A stretch of 64,000 nucleotides of DNA from positions 124,001 to 188,000 of the forward strand of contig CAWKOA010000016.1 in NCBI GenBank assembly GCA_963851025.1, read 5' to 3'. This DNA is from RYN-230 sp963851025. Its GTDB lineage: Bacteria > Actinomycetota > Actinomycetes > Streptosporangiales > Streptosporangiaceae. The notes beneath the pieces were generated by a model. The model ran no database searches, was not told the origin of the DNA, and saw only the letters and a list, made by a program, of their open reading frames with translations. Every line of letters starts with the position of its first letter. Within the stretch, counting starts at the first letter, position 1. The position numbers were made by a program, and so were the translations under genes. Below, one piece after another: positions 28,788 through 36,933 of the stretch.

Positions 28788-29582
28788 GTGAGTTCGAGCA
28801 CTCCGGAGCAGGACGCGCCAGGCCCGTCCGGCGGTGACGGCAGCCCGCGCCGTCGCGGCAGCCTGCCCAGGCTGCTCCTGCTGGCCAGCGTGCTCACCGT
28901 GCTGCTGGCCGCGGTCGTGGCCATCCCCGCCTACCTGGTTCACCAGCGGAACCACACCGCGCTGGCCGCGCAGCAGGCCCGGGTGTCCGGCATCCCGGCC
29001 AGCGTGTCCACCAGCCTGGCCAACCTCATGGTGCTCAGCCCGCTGCCCAGGGACCGGGCGCCCGGCTTCACCCTGACCGACCAGAACGGCCACACGCTGA
29101 GCCTGGCCAGCCTGCGCGGCAAGGTCGTGGTGCTCCAGTTCATGGACCCGCACTGCACCGACATCTGCCCGATCGTGTCGGCGGAGTTCATCAAGGCGTA
29201 CCACGACCTGGGCCCGCTGGCCGGCCAGGTCGTGTTCGCCGCGATCAACGTCAACACCTACCACGCCCGTGTCCAGGACATGGCCAGGTACACCCGGGCC
29301 CAGGCGCTGAACACCATCCCCGGCTGGCATTTCTTCACCGGGCCGGTGCCCGCGCTGAAGTCGGTGTGGCGCGGCTACAACATCCAGGTCTACGCGCCCA
29401 ACGCCAGCGCCGACGTCCAGCACACCTCGGCCGTCTACTTCATCGACCCGCAGGGCCGGGAGCGGTTCCTGGCCTCGCCGGAGGTCGACCACACCAAGTC
29501 AGGCACGTCCTACCTGCCGGCCAGCCAGCAGATCGCCTGGGGGCACGGCATCGCGCTGGTCGCCCGCCAGCTGGCCGGCTAG
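28788..29582 (+). CDS. Membrane-anchored SCO1/redoxin-like protein
   Basis: A 264-residue thioredoxin-fold protein anchored by one N-terminal helix (LLLLASVLTVLLAAVVAIPA, about residues 28-47), with the domain outside. The motif DPHCTDICP has the CxxxC pair of the SCO1/SenC family and DVQHTSAVYFID supplies the distal histidine, together a copper site used in cytochrome oxidase Cu(A) assembly or for thiol redox. GTG 28788 follows CAGGAGG. Oxidase genes are not nearby, so copper delivery is family-based inference. The 127-base gap upstream is GC-rich with several small hairpins. Confidence 0.82.
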   Translation: MSSSTPEQDAPGPSGGDGSPRRRGSLPRLLLLASVLTVLLAAVVAIPAYLVHQRNHTALAAQQARVSGIPASVSTSLANLMVLSPLPRDRAPGFTLTDQNGHTLSLASLRGKVVVLQFMDPHCTDICPIVSAEFIKAYHDLGPLAGQVVFAAINVNTYHARVQDMARYTRAQALNTIPGWHFFTGPVPALKSVWRGYNIQVYAPNASADVQHTSAVYFIDPQGRERFLASPEVDHTKSGTSYLPASQQIAWGHGIALVARQLAG

Positions 29583-29587
29583 CCAGC
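29570..29587. terminator. Short hairpin at convergent gene ends
   Basis: GCTGGC, six-base loop, GCCAGC, spanning the stop of the SCO1-like gene, with the glycosyltransferase stop eight bases beyond. A weak shared terminator is possible; the stem is short. Confidence 0.35.
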
Positions 29588-29589
29588 CG

Positions 29590-30786
29590 CTAAGCAGCCC
29601 GCGCCCCGGCCGGCGTGCCCGGCTGGGTCACCAGGCCCGGCTGGCCGGCCGCGCCGGACCGCTCCCCCAGCACCGCGGCGTAGTGCCCGATCAGCTGGTC
29701 TCCCAGCGCGCTCCAGCTGCGGGCCAGCACCCGCTGGCGGCCGGCCCGGCCCATCGCCGCCCGGGCGTCCGGGGCGGCGGCCAGCCGCCGGGTGGCCGCG
29801 GTCAGCGCGTCCGCGTCCCCCGGCGGGACCAGGTAGCCGGTGACCCCGTCCTCGACCAGGTCGACCGGGCCGCCTGCGGCCGGGGCCACCACGGGCAGGC
29901 CGGAGGCCGCCGCCTCCTGGATGGTCTGGCCGAACGTCTCGTGGCAGCCGCTGTGCACGAACACGTCCAGGCTGGCGAAGATGCGGGCCAGCTGCTCGCC
30001 GCGGTGCTGGCCCAGGAAGACCGCGGACGGCATCAGCCGCCGCAGCCGGTCCTCGGCCGGCCCGCTGCCCACCACGACCAGGCGCACCCCGGGCAGCGCG
30101 GCCACCCCGGCCAGCAGCTCGACCTGCTTTTCCGGGGCCAGCCGGCCGACGTACCCGGCCAGCACCTGACCCTCGGGGGCCAGGGCCCGGCGCAGCGGGT
30201 CGCTGCGGGCCGCCGGGCTGAACCGCTGCACATCCACGCCGCGGCCCCACATCCAGATCCGCTGCACGCCGTGCGCGGCCAGCCGCTCGACGCTGGCCGT
30301 GGACGGCGCGAGGGTCCGGTCCGCGGCGTTGTGGATGCCGCGCAGCCAGCGCCACGCGGCGGCCTCGGCCAGCCGCCCCCAGTGGTACGCCCGGGCGTAC
30401 CCCGGCACATCGGTCTGGTACACGGCCACCACCGGCAGCCGCAGCCGCCGGGCCGACTGGCTGCCCAGCGCGCCGAGGAAGAACGGGCTGGCCAGGTGGA
30501 CCAGCTCGGCCCGGTGCCCGAGCAGCGCGCGCTGGATGGCCGGGGAGGCCAGGCCGAGCCGTACGCTCCGGTAGCCCGGGAACGGCACCGAGCGCACCCG
30601 GATCACGGGGAAGCCGTGCTGGGTGTCGGCCGCGCCTGCGGTGACCGGCGCCCCGGTAGCCGGCTGGGGGGCGATGACGAGAGGCTGATGTCCCCGGGCC
30701 ACGAGATGCTCGGCGACCCGGAGCACGCTGTGCGCCACGCCGTTCACCTCGGGCGGGAAAGACTCGGTGACAATCCCAATCCGCAC
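29590..30786 (-). CDS. Group 4 glycosyltransferase, MgtA/PimB-like mannosyltransferase
   Basis: GT-B fold glycosyltransferase of about 398 residues. The N-terminal VRIGIVTESFPPEVNGVAHS is characteristic of GDP-mannose-dependent alpha-mannosyltransferases of the MgtA type, which mannosylate glycolipids on the inner face of the membrane. The donor site shows GYVGRLAPEKQVELL, VVVGSGPAED and the E(x7)E-like CHETFGQTIQEAAASGLPVV. The frame is open for another 87 codons upstream but that part is compositionally unlike a protein start; GTG 30786 matches the family N-terminus. A nearby TTG (30801) is possible. Acceptor lipid cannot be deduced. Confidence 0.85.
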   Translation of the reverse strand: MRIGIVTESFPPEVNGVAHSVLRVAEHLVARGHQPLVIAPQPATGAPVTAGAADTQHGFPVIRVRSVPFPGYRSVRLGLASPAIQRALLGHRAELVHLASPFFLGALGSQSARRLRLPVVAVYQTDVPGYARAYHWGRLAEAAAWRWLRGIHNAADRTLAPSTASVERLAAHGVQRIWMWGRGVDVQRFSPAARSDPLRRALAPEGQVLAGYVGRLAPEKQVELLAGVAALPGVRLVVVGSGPAEDRLRRLMPSAVFLGQHRGEQLARIFASLDVFVHSGCHETFGQTIQEAAASGLPVVAPAAGGPVDLVEDGVTGYLVPPGDADALTAATRRLAAAPDARAAMGRAGRQRVLARSWSALGDQLIGHYAAVLGERSGAAGQPGLVTQPGTPAGARAA

Positions 30787-31085
30787 GCTGCCACGATGCA
30801 ACGCGCTCGTGGCAGGCGCCCTGACCCGGCCGTGGCCAGGGCAAGAACTGTCGGTGACATCTGCGCGCGGCGCGCGGCCTGGTGTCCACCTGGCAGCCGC
30901 ATAGTGTCCACTTTCCTGCATTCCTGCAGGTAGATCGCATGTCGCATAAGCCGCGGTGACCCGTATCGCCGTCGCGCGGCCGACGGCCAGGTCTGGTCGG
31001 TGCGGCCCGGCCTGGAGGACGGCCACCTGGCCCTGATCCGGCGGCATACCCGCGCGGCCAGGCGGCCGCTGACAGACTAGTGATC
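30787..31085. other. Divergent intergenic region, glycosyltransferase/upp
   Basis: About 300 bases without a supported gene. It must hold the promoters of both genes. A palindromic CCTGCAGG lies around 30924-30931 within a slightly AT-richer stretch (about 30900-30955), a plausible promoter area, but I could not assign boxes. Confidence 0.4.
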
Positions 31086-31727
31086 ATGCAGACTCTGGTC
31101 GTCGATCACCCGCTCATCGCGCACAAGCTCACCACGCTCCGCGACGAGCGCACTGACTCGCCCACGTTCCGCCGGCTCACCGACGAGCTCGTCACCCTGC
31201 TCGCCTACGAGGCCACCCGCGAGGTCCGGGTGCAGCCCGAGGTGGTGCAGACCCCGGTCAGCGAGGCACGCGGGGTGAAACTCGCGCGCCCGGTGCCGCT
31301 GGTCGTCCCGGTGCTGCGGGCCGGGATCGGCATGCTGGACGGCATGATCCGGCTGCTGCCCACGGCCGACGTGGGCTTCGTGGGGCTGGCCCGCGACGAG
31401 GAATCGCTGGTGGCCGCGACCTACGCCAACCGGCTGCCGGCCAACCTGGCCGGCCGGGACGTGTTCGTGCTGGATCCCATGCTGGCCACGGGCGGGACCC
31501 TGGAGACCGTGATCACCATGCTGAGCCAGCGCGACGCGGCGTCGGTCACCGCCGTGTGCCTGCTCGCGGCGCCGGAGGGGATCGAGCGGATCGGGGCCGT
31601 CTTCGCCGGCGACGAGCCGCTGCCGGTCCGGGTGGTCACGGCGGCCCTGGACGAGCGGCTGAACGAGCGCGGCTACATCGTCCCCGGCCTCGGCGACGCC
31701 GGCGACCGCCTCTTCGGCGAGATCTGA
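31086..31727 (+). CDS. upp: Uracil phosphoribosyltransferase
   Basis: Converts uracil and PRPP to UMP in pyrimidine salvage. The 213-residue product begins MQTLVVDHPLIAHKLT, as in actinobacterial Upp, so ATG 31086 is chosen over GTG 31080. PVLRAGIGMLDGM and the PRPP-binding loop VFVLDPMLATGGTL are present, and the C-terminus has NERGYIVPGLGDAGDRLFG with the uracil-binding residues. Complete and of normal length. It fits functionally with the deoxyribonucleoside genes at 53-57 kb. Confidence 0.95.
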   Translation: MQTLVVDHPLIAHKLTTLRDERTDSPTFRRLTDELVTLLAYEATREVRVQPEVVQTPVSEARGVKLARPVPLVVPVLRAGIGMLDGMIRLLPTADVGFVGLARDEESLVAATYANRLPANLAGRDVFVLDPMLATGGTLETVITMLSQRDAASVTAVCLLAAPEGIERIGAVFAGDEPLPVRVVTAALDERLNERGYIVPGLGDAGDRLFGEI

Positions 31728-31802
31728 CCTTAAGCCCGGACGCACGGCAATTTGCCCCGGTACGGTGGTCTTTCCCAGGACGGCCAGAGCGCTGGAGGCG
31801 TG

Positions 31803-33044
31803 GTGCGCGATCAGCAGGCCGGCACCGGCTTCCTGGCTGAGCAGGGACCGGGCTTAGGGACCGGCTCGCGGATCCCGGGGTACTGGCTGGAGGAGCAGAT
31901 CGGCCAGGGCGGGATGGCTGTCGTGTTCCGGGCCCGGGATGAGCGGCTGCACCGGCTGGTGGCGCTGAAGGTCCTGGCCCCCGCGATGGCCCGGGACCAG
32001 GAGTTCCGGCAGCGCTTCATCCGCGAGTCCCGGGCGGCGGCGGCGGTCGATGACCCGCACATCATCCCGGTCTTCGAGGCCGGTGAGGCCGCCGGGGCGC
32101 TGTTCATCGCGATGCGTTTCGTGCCCGGCGGGGACGTGTACAGCCTGGTCCGGCGGACCGGGCCGCTGCCGGCGGCCCGGGCGGCGGCGATCGTCTCCCC
32201 GGTCGCGTCGGCGCTGGACGCCGCGCACGCGGCCGGGCTGGTGCACCGGGACGTCAAGCCCGCGAACATGCTGCTGGACACCCGGCCCGGGCGGCCTGAT
32301 CACGTGTACCTGTCGGACTTCGGGCTGAGCAAGGGCACCGTGTCCACGTCCGGCGGGCTGACCGGGGCCGGGCATTTCCTGGGCACCCTGGACTACATCT
32401 CCCCGGAGCAGATCGAGGGCCTGCGGGCCGACGGCCGGGCTGATCAGTACGCGCTGGCCTGCTCGGCGTTCGAGATGCTGACCGGCGCGCCGCCGTTCCG
32501 GTCCGGCGAAGCCGCGGCGGTGATGTACGCGCAGCTCAGGCAGCCACCGCCGGCGCTGACGTCCCGGCGGCCGGACCTGCCGCGCAGCGCGGACCAGGTC
32601 TTCGCCCGCGCGCTGGCCAAGGACCCCGGCGACCGCTACGCCAGCTGCCGGGAGTTCGCTGACGCGCTGCGCGCCGCGTTCGGCCTGGCGTCCTACGACT
32701 CCGGCCCCGGGGCCATCATGGCCGCTCCCCCCGCCCCCGGCCGTCCCGTACTGTCCGTTCCCCCGGCGGCGTTCGGCCATCCCGCCCGGCCCGGTCCCGC
32801 CCCGGCGCCCCCCGGCCCTGGCCTCCACTCCGGCCCGGGCCACGGCCCCGGCCCGAGCCACGGCCCCGGCCCGAGCCACGGACCCGGCCAGGTCCACGGA
32901 CCCGGCCAGGTCCACGCCGGGCCTGGCCGGCACGGCGGCCAGGCCCGGCGGGGCCGCCGGCGGCGATTGAACCCCGGCATCCTGGCCGCGCTGGCGGCCC
33001 TGCTCGTGCTGGCCGCGGCGGTTCTCGCGGCCCATATTGGCTAG
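31803..33044 (+). CDS. Ser/Thr protein kinase with terminal membrane helix and His/Gly/Pro repeats
   Basis: PknB-type kinase, about 413 residues. The catalytic domain (about residues 20-285) has the glycine loop IGQGGMAVVF, the lysine in VALKVLAP, catalytic HRDVKPANMLL, DFGLSKG and SPEQIEG. It is followed by a Pro/Gly/His-rich region with four tandem six-residue repeats (SHGPGP or QVHGPG) and, at the extreme end, RRGRRRR and a single helix ILAALAALLVLAAAVLAAHIG. Unlike PknB there is no extracellular PASTA or other sensor domain. GTG 31803 is used; GTG 31800 is adjacent and equally possible (GGAGG upstream). Substrates unknown. Confidence 0.85.
   Translation: MRDQQAGTGFLAEQGPGLGTGSRIPGYWLEEQIGQGGMAVVFRARDERLHRLVALKVLAPAMARDQEFRQRFIRESRAAAAVDDPHIIPVFEAGEAAGALFIAMRFVPGGDVYSLVRRTGPLPAARAAAIVSPVASALDAAHAAGLVHRDVKPANMLLDTRPGRPDHVYLSDFGLSKGTVSTSGGLTGAGHFLGTLDYISPEQIEGLRADGRADQYALACSAFEMLTGAPPFRSGEAAAVMYAQLRQPPPALTSRRPDLPRSADQVFARALAKDPGDRYASCREFADALRAAFGLASYDSGPGAIMAAPPAPGRPVLSVPPAAFGHPARPGPAPAPPGPGLHSGPGHGPGPSHGPGPSHGPGQVHGPGQVHAGPGRHGGQARRGRRRRLNPGILAALAALLVLAAAVLAAHIG
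32841..32912. repeat. Four 18-bp in-frame tandem repeats in the kinase gene
   Basis: Two copies of CACGGCCCCGGCCCGAGC are followed by two copies of CACGGACCCGGCCAGGTC; the four units encode the HGPGPS / HGPGQV stretch just before the basic, membrane-proximal segment. The repeat is in frame and would tolerate copy-number change. Confidence 0.9.
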
Positions 33045-33062
33045 CCCGGGCCGGCCAGCCCG

Positions 33063-33929
33063 CTACATGCCGACCGGGTGCCAGACGGTCTTGGTCTCCA
33101 GGAAGGCCAGCAGCCGCCGCGTCCCCGGCGCCGCCGCCCAGTCCTCGGCCCGCCACGCTGGCCCGGCCGCGAACACCCGCTTGACGTTCCCGGCCGCGAG
33201 CCGCTCCAGTTCCGCCCGGTCCGCCGGGTCCGCGCCGGTCAGGTCGATCGCGTTCACGTCCTGGTGCCCGGCGAGCACCGGCGCGAGCTCGGCGGGGCGC
33301 CCGGTCAGCACGTTGACCACGCCGCCCGGCACGTCGGAGGTGGCCAGCACCTCGGCCAGGCTGACCGCGGCCAGCGCGGCCGGCCCGCTGGCCACCAGCA
33401 CCGCGGTGTTCCCGGTGGCGATGACCGGCGCGAGCACGCTGGCCAGCCCGAGCAGCCCGCCGGCCGGCGGCGCGAGCACCGCGACGACCCCGGTGGGCTC
33501 GGGCACGCTGAGGTTGAAGTACGGCCCGGCCACCGGGTTGGCGCCCCCCGCGACCTGCGCGACCTTGTCCGGCCAGCCCGCGTACCAGACCCACCGGTCG
33601 ATGGCCTGCGCCACGTCCCGCGCCGCACCGTCCCGGTCACGATAATTCGCCGCAACGAGGACCTCATCGGTGAACTGCCCCGCGCGGCCTTCGAGCATTT
33701 CGGCCACCCGGTAGAGGACCTGCCCCCGGTTGTAGGCCGTCGCCCCGGACCAGCCCCCGAACGCCTTGCGGGCCGCGACCACGGCGTCCCGGGCATCCTT
33801 GCGGGACGCCAGCGCGGCGTGCGCCAGCAACGTCCCGTCCGGCGCCGTGACCGGGTACGACCGGCCCGACTCCGACCGGGGGAACGCGCCGCCGATGAAC
33901 AGCTTGTAGGTCTTGCGGACCCCCAGCCG
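33063..33929 (-). CDS. Truncated, cysteine-free aldehyde dehydrogenase homologue
   Basis: Homologue of the N-terminal half and part of the catalytic half of aldehyde dehydrogenases (about 288 residues against 480-500 usual). It shows KTYKLFIGGAFPRSE, SGRSYPVTAPDG, PTGVVAVLAPPAGGLLGLASVLAPV and GGVVNVLTGRPAELAPVLAGH, but contains no cysteine and no ELGGK motif, so it cannot be a normal dehydrogenase. It ends FLETKTVWHPVGM. The homology begins near 33929, where there is no ATG, GTG or TTG; the frame is open to 34091 without one. A frame change upstream probably hides the start. It follows the full-length enzyme, an arrangement I recall from other actinobacteria, where the pair may form a hetero-complex. 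Confidence 0.7.
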   Translation of the reverse strand, partial: RLGVRKTYKLFIGGAFPRSESGRSYPVTAPDGTLLAHAALASRKDARDAVVAARKAFGGWSGATAYNRGQVLYRVAEMLEGRAGQFTDEVLVAANYRDRDGAARDVAQAIDRWVWYAGWPDKVAQVAGGANPVAGPYFNLSVPEPTGVVAVLAPPAGGLLGLASVLAPVIATGNTAVLVASGPAALAAVSLAEVLATSDVPGGVVNVLTGRPAELAPVLAGHQDVNAIDLTGADPADRAELERLAAGNVKRVFAAGPAWRAEDWAAAPGTRRLLAFLETKTVWHPVGM

Positions 33930-34020
33930 GCCGGTCCCGTCCCCGGCTGGCGCCTCCCCGCCGGGCCGGGACGCCGAGGCGGTCCGGCCGGTGCCGGGCT
34001 GGCCTGCGGCCGCCCGGCCA

Positions 34021-34095
34021 GCCCCATCCGCGGCCGGCGCCGGGTCACGTCCGCCCCCGCCTGGCCAGCCCCATCCGCCGCCGGCGCCGGGTCAC
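34021..34095. repeat. 28-bp near-perfect direct repeat, 47-bp period
   Basis: The segment from 34021 to 34048 recurs at 34068-34095 with a single difference, separated by 19 bases. Both copies end in GTCAC (GTGAC on the minus strand). They lie between the two aldehyde dehydrogenase genes, where the start of the truncated one is missing, so a duplication here may have affected that start. Confidence 0.8.
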
Positions 34096-34195
34096 GCCTG
34101 CCCCCGCCCCCTTCGCGCCAGCCTGGGCTGAGGGAGCCTTACGCGAGCTTTTCGTTGCGGAAGATTTTCCGGGTTTGGCCCCGGTGGCCCGGCGG

Positions 34196-35656
34196 TCAGG
34201 CATCGAGGTACCCGGCCAGCCCGTGACGGCCGCCTTCCCGGCCGAAGCCCGACTCCTGGTAACCGCCGAACGGGCTGGCCGGGTCGAACCGGTTGTAGGT
34301 ATTGGCCCAGATCACCCCGGCGCGCAGGCGCTGCGCCATCCAGAAGATCCGGCTGCCCTTCTCGGTCCAGATCCCGGCGGACAGCCCGTACGGGGTGTTG
34401 TTCGCCTTGGCCACGGCCTCCTCCGGGGTGCGGAACGTGAGCACGGACAGCACCGGCCCGAAGATCTCCTCCTGGGCGATCCGGTGCGCCTGGCTGACCC
34501 CGCTGAACACGGTGGGCGGGAACCAGTAGCCCCGGTCGGGCAGGGCGCAGGCCGGTGACCAGCGCTGCGCGCCCTCCTGCTCGCCGGCCGCGGTCAGCTC
34601 GGTGATCTTGTCGAGCTGCTGCCGCGAGTTGATCGCGCCGATGTCGGTGTTCTTGTCCAGCGGGTCGCCCAGGCGCAGCGAGCCGAGCCGCCGCTTGAGC
34701 CGGTCCAGCACCGTGTCCGCGACCGACTCCTGGACCAGCAACCGGGAGCCCGCGCAGCACACGTGCCCCTGGTTGAAGAAGATCCCGTTGACGATGCCCT
34801 CCACCGCCTGGTCCAGCGGGGCGTCGTCGAAGACCACGTTGGCCGCCTTGCCGCCCAGCTCCAGGGTGAGTCTCTTGCCCGTGCCGGCCACCGCGCGCTG
34901 GATCTCCTTGCCCACCTCGGTCGAGCCGGTGAACGCGATCTTGTCCACGCCGGGGTGCGCGACCAGGGCCTGCCCGGTGGCGCCGTCGCCGGTCAGGATG
35001 TTCACCGTGCCGGGCGGCAGGCCCGCCTCACCGATGACCTCGGCCAGCAGCAGCGCGGTGAGCGGCGTGGTCTCGGCCGGCTTGAGCACGCAGGTGTTGC
35101 CGGCCGCCAGGGCCGGGGCCAGCTTCCAGGCCGCCATCAGCAGCGGGAAGTTCCACGGGATGACCTGGCCGGCCACGCCGAGGGGCCGCGGGTCCGGGCC
35201 GAACCCGGCGTGCTCCAGCTTGTCGGCCCAGCCTGCGTAGTAGAAGAAGTGCGCGGCGGCCAGCGGGATGTCCACGTCCCGCGATTCCCGGATCGGCTTG
35301 CCGTTGTCCAGGCTTTCCAGCACGGCGAACTCGCGGGCCCGCTCCTGGATGATCCGGGCGATCCGGTACAGGTACTTGGCCCGTTCCCGGCCCGGGGTGG
35401 CGCCCCAGGGTCCCTCGTAGGCCTGGCGGGCGGCGGCGACGGCCCGGTCCACGTCCGGCGGGCCGGCCTGCGCCACCTCGGCCAGGGGCTCCTCGGTGGC
35501 CGGGTTCAGCGTGGCGAAGTAGCCGCCGGCGGCGGGCGGGACGAACTCGCCGCCGGTGAAAAGCCCGTAGCGGGGGGCGATCGACACCACGTCCGCGGAC
35601 TCGGGCGCCGGGGCGTAGTCCCAGTCCGGGGCGGGCCGGGGTGAGGTGGCGACCAT
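34196..35656 (-). CDS. NAD(P)-dependent aldehyde dehydrogenase
   Basis: Full-length 486-residue enzyme oxidising an aldehyde to the acid. Motifs: the oxyanion/binding segment VIPWNFPLLMAAWKLAPALA (about residue 165), NAD-binding FTGSTEVGKEIQ, the general base in LTLELGGKAAN, and the nucleophilic cysteine in NQGHVCCAGSRLLV. The C-terminal RLRAGVIWANTYNRFDPASPFGGYQESGFGREGG is typical. ATG 35656. With deoC nearby on the map, acetaldehyde from deoxyribose-phosphate cleavage is a reasonable substrate, but this is inference from gene grouping. Confidence 0.9.
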   Translation of the reverse strand: MVATSPRPAPDWDYAPAPESADVVSIAPRYGLFTGGEFVPPAAGGYFATLNPATEEPLAEVAQAGPPDVDRAVAAARQAYEGPWGATPGRERAKYLYRIARIIQERAREFAVLESLDNGKPIRESRDVDIPLAAAHFFYYAGWADKLEHAGFGPDPRPLGVAGQVIPWNFPLLMAAWKLAPALAAGNTCVLKPAETTPLTALLLAEVIGEAGLPPGTVNILTGDGATGQALVAHPGVDKIAFTGSTEVGKEIQRAVAGTGKRLTLELGGKAANVVFDDAPLDQAVEGIVNGIFFNQGHVCCAGSRLLVQESVADTVLDRLKRRLGSLRLGDPLDKNTDIGAINSRQQLDKITELTAAGEQEGAQRWSPACALPDRGYWFPPTVFSGVSQAHRIAQEEIFGPVLSVLTFRTPEEAVAKANNTPYGLSAGIWTEKGSRIFWMAQRLRAGVIWANTYNRFDPASPFGGYQESGFGREGGRHGLAGYLDA

Positions 35657-35723
35657 GGCGTTAACCTACCCCGCCCCGGGCGGCCGGCATCGGCCCGCGA
35701 CCGCAGCGTGCCATCCCGGCTGG

Positions 35724-35786
35724 TCAGGTGATGACGTCGTCCACGGTGACGTTGACGGTGACGTCCTGCGCCGGCGGGTTACCCAA
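35724..35786 (-). pseudogene. Possible remnant of an Asp23-type C-terminus, antisense to the Asp23 cluster
   Basis: Read leftward, this stretch encodes PAQDVTVNVTVDDVIT and a stop, which matches the last strand of Asp23 domains (compare EVNVNVDDVYLP of the gene at 35845). No start codon with a ribosome site and no upstream domain is present, so it would be a short decayed copy in inverted orientation. It could also be chance. Confidence 0.35.
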
Positions 35787-35844
35787 TGGGCCGCACGCAA
35801 CGAATAACAGATGAAGACCCAACGACAGAGACGAGTGTTAGCTG

Positions 35845-36319
35845 ATGACCCAGACAGACACCACCCGGTCCGCCAGGACCCCCGCGCCGGTCACCGACCC
35901 CGGGCCGATCACCGACCGGATGACCACCGACGACGGCAAGATCAGCGTGGCGCAGGGCGTCGTGCAGAAGATCGCCGGGGTGGCCTGCCGCGAGGTCAGC
36001 GGGGTGCACGCGATGGGTGTCTCGACCACCCGCGCCTTCGGCGCGGTCCGTGAGCGCATCCCGGGCAGTTCCGGCCCGAACGTGGCCCAGGGCGTGGGGG
36101 TCGAGGTCGGGGAGAGCCAGGCCGCCGTCGACCTGGACATCGTGGTGGAGTACGGCGTCAGCATCGCCGACCTCGGCCGGAGCATCCAGCGCAACGTCAA
36201 GCAGGCCGTGGAGCGGATGACCGGACTCGAGGTGGTCGAGGTCAACGTGAACGTGGACGATGTCTACCTGCCGGGCAGCTCGGACCAGCGACGACAGCAC
36301 CCCGTCCCGGGTGTCATGA
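35845..36319 (+). CDS. Asp23/Gls24 family envelope-stress protein 1
   Basis: Asp23-domain protein, probably associated with the membrane through AmaP/DUF2273-type anchors. After a short charged head comes ISVAQGVVQKIAGVACREVSGVH, VGVEVGESQAAVDLDIVVEYG and EVVEVNVNVDDVYLPG, the complete domain. As read the frame continues to 36432 with an Arg-rich tail that looks spurious. Removing one base near 36280-36290 gives TSDDSTPSRVS and a TGA at 36317-36319 that overlaps the next ATG as ATGA, so I end the gene there. First gene of an operon of seven. Confidence 0.85.
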
Positions 36320-36659
36320 CCAGTCCGGCCGACCCCGCCGGGTGGCCGCCTGGCGGACGGGCCGGCCGTGATCGACGGCGTCGACCTGGACGCCGTGGCC
36401 GCAGCGGTCCGCGCCTGCCCGTCCGTCGATGATCTTGTCGCCGGTCCCTGGGGCGGCGTGGTGTCCTACTTCCCCGGACGGCAGGTGGCCGGGCATCCGG
36501 GTCCGCCCGGACCACGTGCTGATCTCGGTCCGCGGGCGCTGGGGTGTGCCCGTGGCCGAACTGGCCAGCCAGGTCCGGCGGGCGGTGGCCGCGCTGGCCG
36601 GCCCGCGCCGGGTGGACATCGAGGTGGCCGACCTGGCCGGGACCCCGGCCGGTGCGTGA
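36316..36659 (+). CDS. Small Asp23-operon protein (two frame changes as read)
   Basis: Cytosolic protein of about 113 residues pieced together from three frames: MTSPADPAGWPP, then GVDLDAVAAAVRACPSVDDL with VVSYFPGRQVAG, then RVRPDHVLISVRGRWGVPVAELA to VDIEVADLAGTPAGA. Each switch is a +1 (near 36345-36368 and near 36490). The last part, HVLISVRGRWGVPVAELASQVRRAV, has the strand-helix look of Asp23-type domains. ATG 36316 overlaps the preceding stop and the TGA at 36657 overlaps the next GTG, so the frame-corrected gene fits the operon spacing exactly. Function unknown. Confidence 0.65.
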
Positions 36660-36901
36660 GCCGGCGCAGCGACGAGCGGGAGCGGCGCCGCGCGCGCCGC
36701 GAGTTCATCCGGGCCTGCCACCCCGATCGCGGCGGCGATCCCGCCGCCTTCGCGGCCGGGCTGGCCGCCCTGGACCACCCGCACGCCCCGCCTTCGCGGG
36801 CCCGCGTGGTGGTGGTCCCGGACAGGACGTGGCTGGTCATCCTGCTGAGCGCGGTGGCCCGCCGGGCCGGCTGGCGGGTCCCGCCGCCACGGGTCAGGTA
36901 G
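36656..36901 (+). CDS. Small J-domain-like protein with HPD motif
   Basis: An 81-residue basic protein starting at GTG 36656 (GTGA overlap with the preceding stop). The segment RREFIRACHPDRGGDPAAFAAG resembles helix II, the HPD loop and helix III of DnaJ-type J-domains; a hydrophobic segment RTWLVILLSAVARRAGW near the C-terminus may contact the membrane. Helices I and IV of a standard J-domain are not obvious, so it may be a minimal or diverged version. If functional it could recruit DnaK to the Asp23 envelope-stress complex; that is conjecture. Confidence 0.6.
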   Translation: MSRRSDERERRRARREFIRACHPDRGGDPAAFAAGLAALDHPHAPPSRARVVVVPDRTWLVILLSAVARRAGWRVPPPRVR

Positions 36902-36933
36902 ACCCGCTTTCTAGCACCTGATTGTGAGACGAC

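Noticed and set aside
32841..32912. Short regular repeats (also 18051-18095 and 52108-52161) as CRISPR arrays
   Set aside because: Units are 15-18 bp, directly adjacent without spacers, and in frame inside genes encoding low-complexity linkers. No cas gene is present.
34021..34095. Mobile-element ends or attachment site at the 28-bp repeat
   Set aside because: No transposase or integrase is present and the repeats are direct, 19 bp apart, with no enclosed cargo.
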